Below are positions 1 to 6,244 of a DNA stretch of 6,577 nucleotides, piece by piece. Source of the stretch: Desulfobacterales bacterium (lineage in GTDB: Bacteria; Desulfobacterota; Desulfobacteria; Desulfobacterales; Desulfosalsimonadaceae). The stretch spans positions 1-6,577 of the forward strand of contig SLIE01000130.1 of assembly GCA_007135795.1 (NCBI GenBank). The letters are read 5' to 3'. Position numbers and translations under genes: made by a program. A model generated the notes under the pieces. It was not told the DNA's origin. It worked only from the letters and a program-made list of their open reading frames with translations, and did not search any database. How positions within the stretch are numbered: position 1 is the first letter of the stretch; each line of letters begins with the position of its first letter.

Positions 1-45
1 CAGAAGCCCTCTTTAGCTGCAAATTACGTTAAGGTTCACAAATAA

Positions 46-1275
46 ATGTCTAAAATACTCTTTGTTGAATCCGATCGACGCCTTGCTGAATCCGTAGCCG
101 AACATATCCGTGATCACCTCGGTGTCGATTCTGAAATAATTGATACCCTGGCTGCTGCCACGGATTGTTTTATCCAAAACAAGGGCGATTACCTTGCCGT
201 TATCATAAACCTGGCCTTAAGCACGGACAATTACGCACCATTTGAAAAAATTCCAACGATTGCCGTGACCGGCAACCTGCCTACTTCATCCAAAAAAATC
301 GTATTTGCCAGCAATGTGTTGGATTATGTCACGGACTATACCGGCTATAACCTGGAATATATTATTCAATTGCTCAAGCGTGGGGTATTTGCGAAGTCAG
401 CTAAAATGTTGATCGTGGATAATGAGCCGGTTTGGTTGAATCTGATGCGGAATCTCTTGTCCAATAAGGGTTACCTGGTTTTAGAGGCAAGGAGCGGAGA
501 AGCTGCCCGTGCGCTCCTGGAATCAGACCCGGATATTCGCATGATGCTGATTGACGGAGATATTTGCGAAAAAAACAATTATGACCTGATACGTGGTATC
601 CGGGAGAATCGTAAAAAAAATCAACTTTCCATTATACCGTTTTGCCGGCGGGGTAATGATTACCAGCGCATTACGCTTTTGCGCAGCGGTGCCAGCGACT
701 GCATTGAAAAACCATTTAAAATTGAAGATTTTCATGTAAGGATCATGAATAACCTGCAATTGATTGAAGTACTGGGAGAGTTGACCGAACTTGCCAATCG
801 CGATTTTTTGACCCGGCTTTACAACAGGCGATACTTCTTCGAAATCGGCAACAAGCTCTATGAAAACTTCAAGCGGGGCGCACTCCAGCTCCACCTTGCC
901 ATGATCGATATTGACCATTTAAAAAATATTAACGACACTTACGGCCATATAGCTGGAGATAAGGTTATCAAGGCTGTGGCAGAGATCATTGGTAAGAGCC
1001 TCAGGGCGAGCGATGTCATCGCCCGCATGGGGGGAGAGGAATTCTGTGTCTTATGCACAGATATCAAAGTCGATGAAGTCATGTCGGTTTTTGAGCGACT
1101 CCGGGAATCCGTTGCAGAAAAAACAATCCTGCTTGACCAGGGCTCCATTCATTATTCTATCAGCGTCGGGGTTACCGGTAATATCGGTACATCCCTTGAA
1201 GGCATGATCCATGAAGCGGACACGCTCCTTTACCAGGCCAAGAAACAGGGTCGGAACGTTGTGGTGGTACGTTAG
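46..1275 (+). CDS. Diguanylate cyclase response regulator (REC-REC-GGDEF)
   Basis: Predicted cytoplasmic enzyme that condenses two GTP into cyclic di-GMP under control of N-terminal receiver domains. Residues 1-115 look like a degenerate REC: the phospho-acceptor position at the end of strand 3 is Asn55 and the usual KP lysine is replaced (around Asp97), although Thr75 remains. Residues 120-236 are a second REC with Asp125, acceptor Asp170 and Lys222-Pro; its switch Thr position appears to be Cys200. Residues 250-409 are the GGDEF domain, with a DFLTRLYNRR start, the MIDIDHLKNINDTYGH metal/GTP segment (288-301), GGEEF at 329-333 and an RxxD inhibitory site (Arg320/Asp323) five residues upstream of it. 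The cyclase is therefore probably active and product-inhibited. There is no signal peptide or membrane segment, and no EAL/HD-GYP domain. The only Shine-Dalgarno-like bases are AAGG at 31-34, rather far (11 nt) from the ATG, so translation may be weak. It ends in TAG and faces the P-loop gene tail to tail. Confidence 0.95.
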   Translation: MSKILFVESDRRLAESVAEHIRDHLGVDSEIIDTLAAATDCFIQNKGDYLAVIINLALSTDNYAPFEKIPTIAVTGNLPTSSKKIVFASNVLDYVTDYTGYNLEYIIQLLKRGVFAKSAKMLIVDNEPVWLNLMRNLLSNKGYLVLEARSGEAARALLESDPDIRMMLIDGDICEKNNYDLIRGIRENRKKNQLSIIPFCRRGNDYQRITLLRSGASDCIEKPFKIEDFHVRIMNNLQLIEVLGELTELANRDFLTRLYNRRYFFEIGNKLYENFKRGALQLHLAMIDIDHLKNINDTYGHIAGDKVIKAVAEIIGKSLRASDVIARMGGEEFCVLCTDIKVDEVMSVFERLRESVAEKTILLDQGSIHYSISVGVTGNIGTSLEGMIHEADTLLYQAKKQGRNVVVVR

Positions 1276-1287
1276 TGCTATGGGGTT

Positions 1288-1309
1288 CTTTTTACGACGC
1301 CATCAATTT
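1288..1309 (+). repeat. Left arm of the 590-bp inverted-repeat block, with a TTTTTACGACG core
   Basis: Bases 1294-1309 (acgacgccatcaattt) are the exact reverse complement of 1868-1883. The bases just before them extend this copy into the dispersed repeat ctttttacgacgccatca (1288-1305). That form recurs with one mismatch in reverse orientation at 6374-6391. It lies only 13 bp past the cyclase stop codon, so it is transcribed with that gene unless a terminator intervenes; I see none. Confidence 0.8.
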
Positions 1310-1394
1310 TGAAAGTGAAGAAACAAGGAGGGCGCGGCAGGGTGGCGTGCCTTCAAATACAGTCGTTTCGTCAGCGAAAAAGATCGTTTTGAGA

Positions 1395-1835
1395 TTACGA
1401 TGTTTTTTTACGACGAAAAATTTTTTGGCTGATAAAGTCAAAAGCACGATTTCTCCCCCGGATGATAACGAGCTTGTTTTTTGCTCCGCCCACGACAGGA
1501 TTGATTTCATGAAAATTCCGGTAGTAATAGCAGAGAATGATTATGCGATGATGTGTTTGTATCATGGTAGCCTTACGCGTCACAAAATCTTTTAGTATGC
1601 GGTAAAGGCAAACGGATATACTTGTTTGGAACCATATGGTTGTAATTTCATCTTCAGCACTGTCCAGGTATTGATTGATCCGCGCATTGATACCCGTATG
1701 TTCAAAGACTTTTCTTTTAGAGAATTCTTCAACGAGCCTGTCGTCAATTGTCTGCATCGGTGGGGAGAACCCAAAGCGGTTTTTTATATAAGTGGATTTT
1801 CCTGATCCGGGTGGCCCGATTATATTATAGATCAT
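1395..1835 (-). CDS. Small P-loop NTPase, nucleotide-kinase-like
   Basis: A 146-residue protein opening with an almost N-terminal Walker A motif, GPPGSGKST (residues 7-15), directly after a short hydrophobic strand (IYNII). Further on are Asp31-Asp32, then WFQTSISVCLYRILKDF (68-84). This resembles the CLxRVLKR segment of small adenylate-kinase-like and 'topology modulation' (FlaR-type) kinases. A final strand KLVIIRGRNRAFDFI (121-135) matches the closing VIxLRsxxxxxxFl part of those proteins. The order of motifs suggests a complete short protein rather than a fragment, but the middle is divergent and the substrate is unknown. The ATG was chosen because it leaves the right spacing to the P-loop; only a weak GAG lies upstream. 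The last codons (RRKKTS) and the stop lie in a copy of the TTTTTACGACG repeat. The gene is enclosed by the 16-bp inverted repeat at 1294-1309 and 1868-1883. It is convergent with the cyclase and divergent from ppdK. It could also be a decaying gene. Confidence 0.6.
   Translation of the reverse strand: MIYNIIGPPGSGKSTYIKNRFGFSPPMQTIDDRLVEEFSKRKVFEHTGINARINQYLDSAEDEITTIWFQTSISVCLYRILKDFVTRKATMIQTHHRIIILCYYYRNFHEINPVVGGAKNKLVIIRGRNRAFDFISQKIFRRKKTS
1405..1415 (+). repeat. Internal copy of the TTTTTACGACG repeat core
   Basis: An 11-base exact copy of the core present at 1289-1299 and, reversed, at 6380-6390. On the minus strand it encodes part of the C-terminus of the P-loop protein, just before its TAA at 1395-1397. 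Confidence 0.6.
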
Positions 1836-1867
1836 GATGGCTCAGTATCATTGGCCGATTATTATTT

Positions 1868-1883
1868 AAATTGATGGCGTCGT
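1868..1883 (-). repeat. Right arm of the 590-bp inverted-repeat block
   Basis: aaattgatggcgtcgt is the perfect reverse complement of 1294-1309. Pairing stops at both ends of the 16 bp (1293/1884 and 1310/1867 do not pair). The arm sits 32 bp upstream of the P-loop gene's ATG, so it lies in that gene's leader or promoter region. Confidence 0.8.
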
Positions 1884-2168
1884 TCTGTCTAACACCCTTC
1901 AGCCTGAGAATAAAAAAAAGCATTCAAGTCCATGGATTCATGAATCAGCAAACAAAGAGTGCCAAATCTTACCGCTATTTTTGAAAATTGCCAAGATTTT
2001 CTTTGATTACAAACAGTCGGGGAAAATATTGCTGAAAGGGTCGTCCTGTGAAAAATATGATAGAGCAATTTTGAAGTTTTTGATTATAATTTAGTAAGAA
2101 CCATAGAAATCCGTATGGTTTGGCAAAGTTCAATGTTTTACGGAAAGTCTGGTGCATGATAATACGAG
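1884..2168. other. AT-rich intergenic region upstream of ppdK
   Basis: No convincing gene. A 66-codon minus-strand frame (1975-2175) has no family signature, an AT-driven composition and no good ribosome site. Two small symmetric sequences are visible. One is a perfect 12-bp palindrome, gattcatgaatc (1935-1946). The other is a 7-bp stem with an 8-nt loop, aaccata...tatggtt (2099-2105 with 2114-2120), about 50 bp upstream of the predicted ppdK -35 box. Either could be a regulator site, but nothing identifies the regulator. Confidence 0.5.
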
Positions 2169-2196
2169 TTGTCAATTGTCAGGATTCTGATATACT
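2169..2196 (+). promoter_or_regulatory. Sigma70-type promoter for ppdK
   Basis: A -35 box TTGTCA (2169-2174) and a -10 box TATACT (2191-2196) are separated by 16 bp, each one mismatch from consensus. A TGA directly before the -10 makes an extended -10 element. A start near 2203 would give a leader of about 30 nt. A second overlapping TTGTCA begins at 2176 but is too close to the -10 to serve. Confidence 0.65.
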
Positions 2197-2221
2197 TCAA
2201 GTTTTTCAAAATAATAGAACA

Positions 2222-2228
2222 GTGAGGT
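2222..2228 (+). promoter_or_regulatory. Ribosome binding site of ppdK
   Basis: GTGAGGT, with GAGG at 2224-2227, lies 5 nt before the ATG at 2233 and supports that start over internal methionines. Confidence 0.7.
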
Positions 2229-2232
2229 AAAT

Positions 2233-4959
2233 ATGACTAAAAGGTATGTATATCTTTTCGAAGAACTCGATCAGGTGGAAGCTTATGTGGGCGGCAGCTG
2301 GGAGAGTGTCAAGGGGTTGCTGGGCGGAAAAGGGACTAACCTTGCGGAAATGGTTCGACTCGGAATTCCGGTGCCACCCGGATTTACAGTGACCACCGAA
2401 GCATGCAACGAGTATTTGTCCAAGGGTGCCATGTTGCCGGAAGGGATGTGGGACCAGGAGCTTGAAGCACTTAAACAGGTCGAAAAAGCCACCGGCAAGA
2501 CCATGGCTGATCCGGATCGGCCGTTGCTTGTATCCTGTCGATCCGGTGCCAAATTTTCCATGCCTGGTATGATGGATACGGTTTTGAATATCGGACTCAA
2601 CGAAGAAACCGCCGAGGGCATGGTTCGGATGACCAATGATCCTCGCTTTGTTTATGACTCCTATCGGCGCCTGATCCAAATGTTCGGAAGCGTGGTCATG
2701 GGTGTCAGGGATGAAGTCTTCGAGGAGGTTATTACCGACACCCGGCGGCGTGCATGTGTGGATACGGACGCTGAATTGACCGCCGATGACTGGAAAGCCG
2801 TGACCCGGGAGTTCAAGGAGATTTACCGGCACTACACTCACCACGATTTTCCGGATGATCCCACAATTCAATTGAAACTGGCAACCGAAGCCGTGTTCAA
2901 GAGCTGGCAGGGGAAACGTGCGGTCGATTACCGGGAGGCCGCTGGAATCCCTCATGATTTGGGAACGGCCGTGAGCATTGTGGCCATGGTTTTCGGTAAC
3001 ATGGGACTCGATAGTGCCACCGGTGTTGCCATGACCCGGAACGGTTACACGGGTGATAATAAAATTGAAGGGGATTACCTGGTCAACGCCCAGGGCGAGG
3101 ACGTTGTAGCGGGTATACGCATGACAAGGGACCTGGATGAGCTTCAAACCGAAATGCCGGAGGCTTACAAAGAGTTTGAAACCATTGCCCGAAAACTTGA
3201 ACATTATTACCGTGAAATGCAGGATGTGGAGTTTACCATCGAGAAGGGAAAACTCTGGATGCTGCAAACGCGCGATGGTAAAAGAACCGCCAGGGCTGCG
3301 GTGCGTATTGCCGTGGATATGGCTGAAGAAGGGCTGATCAGCCATGAGGAAGCCGTTATGCGGGTTTCTCCGGAGCAGGTCGATTTCTTTTTGCATCCCC
3401 AGTTTGACCTCGAAGCCACCAAAGCGGCGCAGGCCGAGGGGCGCATGCTCGCAAAGGGTTTGAATGTATCGCCGGGTGCGGCTTGCGGTGTGGTGGCATT
3501 TGATGCGGACACTGCCGTAACCTGGGCCAAAAAGGAAGGCAAGCAGGTGATCATGGTCCGACCGGAGACCAAACCGGACGATGTGCACGGCATGCTGGCT
3601 GCGGAAGGAATTCTGACTACCCGGGGAGGGCGTACCAGTCACGCCGCCTTGGTCGCGCGCCAATTCGGCAAGCCGGCCGTGGTGGGTGCCTCCGAGTTGA
3701 ATATCGAAATCCCCAAGCGCCAGATGAATGTCGGGGACAAGCTGATCCAGGAAGGGGACTGGCTTTCCATCGATGGGACAAGTGGTGAAGTCTATACGGG
3801 CAAGATTAAAACCATGATCCCGGATATTCAGGACGCCTGGTTGATCAAACTTCTGGAGTGGGCCGACAGTTTCCGCACCTTGGGTGTCTGGGCCAATGCG
3901 GATTACGCTATAGACGCGAAACGGGCGAGGGAATATGGTGCTCAGGGGATCGGGTTGTGCCGTACGGAACACATGTTTTTTGAAGCGGAACGCTTGCCGA
4001 TCGTTCAGAAAATGATCATGACGGATCGCCCTGTGGAACAAAAGCAGGCCCTTGATGACCTCCTCCCTTTTCAAAGGGAAGATTTTGCGGGCCTTTTTCG
4101 GGTCATGAATGGCCTCCCGGTGATCATCCGGCTGATCGACCCGCCGCTTCATGAATTTTTGCCGAATTCGTTTGATCTCATTTATGAAATATCGGATTTA
4201 AAGATTCAATTGATGCACGCCGCCAATATGACTGAAATTAATGATATTCTGCAAATGATTGGTGAAAAGGAACGGGTTCTGAGTCGCGGGGAGAGCCTGC
4301 GGGAGTCCAATCCGATGCTCGGTTTGCGGGGCGTCCGTTTGGGTATCCGGATTCCGGCGTTGACCATCATGCAGGTTCGGGCCATTTTTGAGGCGGCATG
4401 CGAGGTCACCAAGGAAGGTATCGTAGTTTTACCGAAAGTGATGATACCGCTGACCTGTCATGTCAATGAATTGAAGGTTCAACGCGGACGGCTGGAAGCT
4501 GAGGCGCAAAAAATCATGCATCACCACAATACTAAAATTGATTATAAGTTCGGGACGATGATCGAAATTCCGCGTGCGGCCCTGACCGCGGATCAGATTG
4601 CCGAACAGGCTGAATTTTTCTCTTTCGGCACGAACGACCTGACACAGACGACCTTCGGGATCTCCCGGGATGATGCGGAAGCCGGTTTCCTGGTCGAATA
4701 CCTGGAAAGCGGAATTCTGCCTTATAATCCTTTTGCGACCATTGATATGGAAGGTGTTGGCGAGTTGATGAGAATCGGCGTGGAAAAAGGGCGCAGCCTC
4801 AAGCCGGAGCTTGAATGCGGCATTTGCGGGGAGCACGGGGGGGATCCCAAATCAATAGAACTGTGCCATCAGCTGGGGCTCACCTATGTGTCGTGTTCGC
4901 CCTTCCGTGTGCCCATTGCACGTCTGGCGGCAGCGCATGCGGCCTTGGCGAAGCGGTAA
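2233..4959 (+). CDS. ppdK: Pyruvate, phosphate dikinase
   Basis: Catalyses ATP + phosphate + pyruvate to AMP + PPi + PEP, reversibly, in the cytoplasm. In an anaerobe it serves gluconeogenesis from pyruvate or PPi-saving glycolysis. The 908 residues show the full three-part layout. The N-terminal ATP-grasp domain includes GGKGTNLAEM (about 31-40), SMPGMMDTVLN and NAQGEDVVAG. The central phosphohistidine domain carries GGRTSHAALVAR with catalytic His470 and the neighbouring Thr468, the residue phosphorylated by regulatory kinases in homologues. The C-terminal PEP/pyruvate barrel has Arg577 (LCRTEHMFF), Arg633 (IRLIDPPLHEF), Glu778 (IEIPRAALTAD), Asn801-Asp802 (FGTNDLTQ) and catalytic Cys865 (CGICGEHGGDP). 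It is about 34 residues longer than the well-studied 874-residue clostridial enzyme. The extra length seems to lie near the N-terminus and around 645-692. Nothing is truncated. It has its own promoter and ribosome site and a strong hairpin after the stop, so it is probably monocistronic. No PPDK regulatory protein (DUF299 type) is present in the window. Confidence 0.98.
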   Translation: MTKRYVYLFEELDQVEAYVGGSWESVKGLLGGKGTNLAEMVRLGIPVPPGFTVTTEACNEYLSKGAMLPEGMWDQELEALKQVEKATGKTMADPDRPLLVSCRSGAKFSMPGMMDTVLNIGLNEETAEGMVRMTNDPRFVYDSYRRLIQMFGSVVMGVRDEVFEEVITDTRRRACVDTDAELTADDWKAVTREFKEIYRHYTHHDFPDDPTIQLKLATEAVFKSWQGKRAVDYREAAGIPHDLGTAVSIVAMVFGNMGLDSATGVAMTRNGYTGDNKIEGDYLVNAQGEDVVAGIRMTRDLDELQTEMPEAYKEFETIARKLEHYYREMQDVEFTIEKGKLWMLQTRDGKRTARAAVRIAVDMAEEGLISHEEAVMRVSPEQVDFFLHPQFDLEATKAAQAEGRMLAKGLNVSPGAACGVVAFDADTAVTWAKKEGKQVIMVRPETKPDDVHGMLAAEGILTTRGGRTSHAALVARQFGKPAVVGASELNIEIPKRQMNVGDKLIQEGDWLSIDGTSGEVYTGKIKTMIPDIQDAWLIKLLEWADSFRTLGVWANADYAIDAKRAREYGAQGIGLCRTEHMFFEAERLPIVQKMIMTDRPVEQKQALDDLLPFQREDFAGLFRVMNGLPVIIRLIDPPLHEFLPNSFDLIYEISDLKIQLMHAANMTEINDILQMIGEKERVLSRGESLRESNPMLGLRGVRLGIRIPALTIMQVRAIFEAACEVTKEGIVVLPKVMIPLTCHVNELKVQRGRLEAEAQKIMHHHNTKIDYKFGTMIEIPRAALTADQIAEQAEFFSFGTNDLTQTTFGISRDDAEAGFLVEYLESGILPYNPFATIDMEGVGELMRIGVEKGRSLKPELECGICGEHGGDPKSIELCHQLGLTYVSCSPFRVPIARLAAAHAALAKR

Positions 4960-4989
4960 TGCAGGCAGGCGTCAGGTGATTTTCGTTCG

Positions 4990-5032
4990 GCCTGGCATGC
5001 ACGGGCGGTGTATCCGCTCGTACATGCCAGGC
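4990..5032. terminator. Strong hairpin between convergent genes, likely terminator
   Basis: gcctggcatg (4990-4999) pairs with catgccaggc (5023-5032). After one C/A mismatch, acgggcgg (5001-5008) pairs with ccgctcgt (5014-5021) around a 5-nt loop, giving 18 pairs including one G-U. It lies 30 bp after the ppdK stop and 22 bp beyond the stop of the minus-strand gene, where a bidirectional terminator is expected. Neither side has a real T-run, so it may act as an RNA-stabilising or Rho-assisted structure rather than a classic intrinsic terminator. Confidence 0.6.
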
Positions 5033-5054
5033 GCCCTAAATGTTTATTCCTGTC

Positions 5055-6080
5055 TCATGCGAGCTGGTACTTTTCGCGAAGCCGGGCGGAGAGCTTGAGA
5101 GTGGTTTCAAAACCTTTTTCAACGGTCTTTTCAATATCCGGGTTGACAAGACAGCAAGTGGCGGGTGAAAGAAGGCTACGAGCCAGCATGAGATCCCGGT
5201 CGATCCCCTTTTGCCAAAGTTTTTCCCATGATGATTCCAAAATTTCTTCCAATGAATCCATTGATTCTTTTTCAAATGGTTCAAAATTTGTTGGAACGAT
5301 TCCCCACGACAATACGCCCCCTCTCTCCAAAAAGCGCTTGATGGCAGGCGCATATGAAGAAAAAACATCGTGATTGGTATAAAGGTCCAGTGACAGGATA
5401 TCCATGTCCAGGTTCAGGAGAAAATCCCAGTCCGGATTGCCGCATAAATGCACCCCTCTTGGTCGGTCGATCATGCTGAAAAACATCTCCATATCGGATT
5501 TCGCCTGTACATCACCGTAACCGGACATGGCGGAAAACAGGAATTGTAGCCCGGGTTCGTCGACATACATGAATGCGTTTTCATTTTTTTCTTTCAAGCG
5601 TGCAAGTTGCACATTGACACGCCTTGCCATGAACTCAAATAAAAAAGGGCGTACCGTATCGTCAAAAAGGATTGGCCGGTCATTGTCATCCACCACATTG
5701 AAGCCAAAACTGATGGGTCCTTCAAGCTGTCCCCTTACTGCAGGCCGGTTTGATAGATCGAGGTCCAGAAACCGATGATACACAGCGGAGAAGGTTTTAC
5801 TGATGTCGAAAATCTCCGGAGAATCGAATTGGTTCATGATATTTTCAAGTTCGGCGATAAATTTATCCATGGAAAATTTGAGAGTTTGTTTTTCCATGTT
5901 TAAGAGAATGCCGGGAAAGTGCTCCGCGGCCTGAACGTACATATCCTCATGATAGTTGAGCCGTGGCAGTTGCGGCCAGAATGGAATGTCCATGGTCAGC
6001 GCAATTTCAAGTGCCCGGTCAATATCCGTGTGGGGCATTACGGCCATGGCGGTTGTCAGTAAATTTCCCGGGATCGTCAT
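5055..6080 (-). CDS. MetE/UroD-superfamily protein (cobalamin-independent methionine synthase-like)
   Basis: A 341-residue cytoplasmic protein resembling the C-terminal catalytic barrel of cobalamin-independent methionine synthase (COG0620-type). It lacks that enzyme's N-terminal half. Visible signatures are the LLTTAMAVMPHTDIDRAL opening, MYVDEPGLQF (171-180; DEP motif), HLCGNPDW with His211 and Cys213, an acidic residue about 20 further on (Asp232 in SLDLY), and SPATCCLVNP with Cys309 (Cys310 adjacent). The HxC ... acidic ... C pattern matches the Zn ligands of MetE (His, Cys, Glu, Cys), with Asp where MetE has Glu. A methyl- or thiol-transfer role is therefore likely, but the methyl donor and acceptor are unknown. 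Short MetE-like proteins often use a corrinoid protein or another methyl carrier; none is encoded nearby. The start is fixed by AAGGAG 6 nt upstream. A 153-bp palindrome abuts that site. The gene is convergent with ppdK, and nothing suggests co-transcription with other genes in the window. Confidence 0.88.
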   Translation of the reverse strand: MTIPGNLLTTAMAVMPHTDIDRALEIALTMDIPFWPQLPRLNYHEDMYVQAAEHFPGILLNMEKQTLKFSMDKFIAELENIMNQFDSPEIFDISKTFSAVYHRFLDLDLSNRPAVRGQLEGPISFGFNVVDDNDRPILFDDTVRPFLFEFMARRVNVQLARLKEKNENAFMYVDEPGLQFLFSAMSGYGDVQAKSDMEMFFSMIDRPRGVHLCGNPDWDFLLNLDMDILSLDLYTNHDVFSSYAPAIKRFLERGGVLSWGIVPTNFEPFEKESMDSLEEILESSWEKLWQKGIDRDLMLARSLLSPATCCLVNPDIEKTVEKGFETTLKLSARLREKYQLA

Positions 6081-6086
6081 AGGGAT

Positions 6087-6092
6087 CTCCTT
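6087..6092 (-). promoter_or_regulatory. Shine-Dalgarno of the MetE-like gene
   Basis: Read on the minus strand this is AAGGAG, 6 nt before the ATG at 6080, a near-ideal site. Its 5' edge coincides with the end of the long palindrome at 6092-6244, so folding of that element in RNA could affect access to it. Confidence 0.8.
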
Positions 6093-6244
6093 AGTTAGTG
6101 CCCGAACGAAAACCAGGATTTTTCGTCAAGGTCAAGGACGGCGAAAATTTTAACCGCAGAAATACTGGACGTATTTTGAGGATTAAAATTTGAGCCGGAC
6201 GCAGAGATTGGCGAAAAAGACGGTTTTCGTTCAGGCACTAGTTA
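6092..6244. repeat. 153-bp near-symmetrical palindromic element
   Basis: The sequence is an imperfect inverted repeat centred on base 6168, with base i facing base 12336-i throughout and no net indel. The outer arms (6092-6114 and 6222-6244) are identical at 20 of 23 positions and contain the block gaacgaaaacc. An inner stem pairs 6139-6153 with 6183-6197, with two mismatches (the aaattttaa block). The apex is aaatac/gtattt (6160-6165 with 6171-6176) around the loop tggac. The segment between outer and inner stems pairs poorly. No reading frame inside is convincing. It resembles the non-coding palindromic repeats (REP/MITE-like) dispersed between genes in some bacteria. It lies in the predicted leader of the minus-strand MetE-like gene. 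Confidence 0.85.

Noticed and set aside
1275..1595. A 106-codon plus-strand frame starting with GTG at the cyclase stop
   Set aside because: It runs through the inverted-repeat arm and antisense to the P-loop gene, has no ribosome site and no family signature.
1285..1889. Possible target-site duplication around the 590-bp block (gttct at 1285-1289 and 1882-1886)
   Set aside because: The left copy is separated from the inverted-repeat end by four bases and the right copy overlaps the arm, so they are not true flanking duplications.
2071..2090. TTGAAG followed by a perfect TATAAT as an alternative ppdK promoter
   Set aside because: The spacing between boxes is only 8 bp, and no -35 box exists at the correct distance from this TATAAT.
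1975..2175. A 66-codon minus-strand frame upstream of ppdK
   Set aside because: Composition-driven; it overlaps the predicted ppdK promoter and has no ribosome site or recognisable motif.
2206..4152. A 648-codon open frame antisense to ppdK
   Set aside because: It lies wholly opposite strongly conserved PPDK domains, shows no recognisable domain, and is explained by codon bias keeping the opposite frame open.
6092..6244. The palindrome as a riboswitch or a CRISPR-type unit
   Set aside because: It is one symmetric hairpin with no multi-helix aptamer layout that I recognise, and there are no regularly spaced repeats or spacers.
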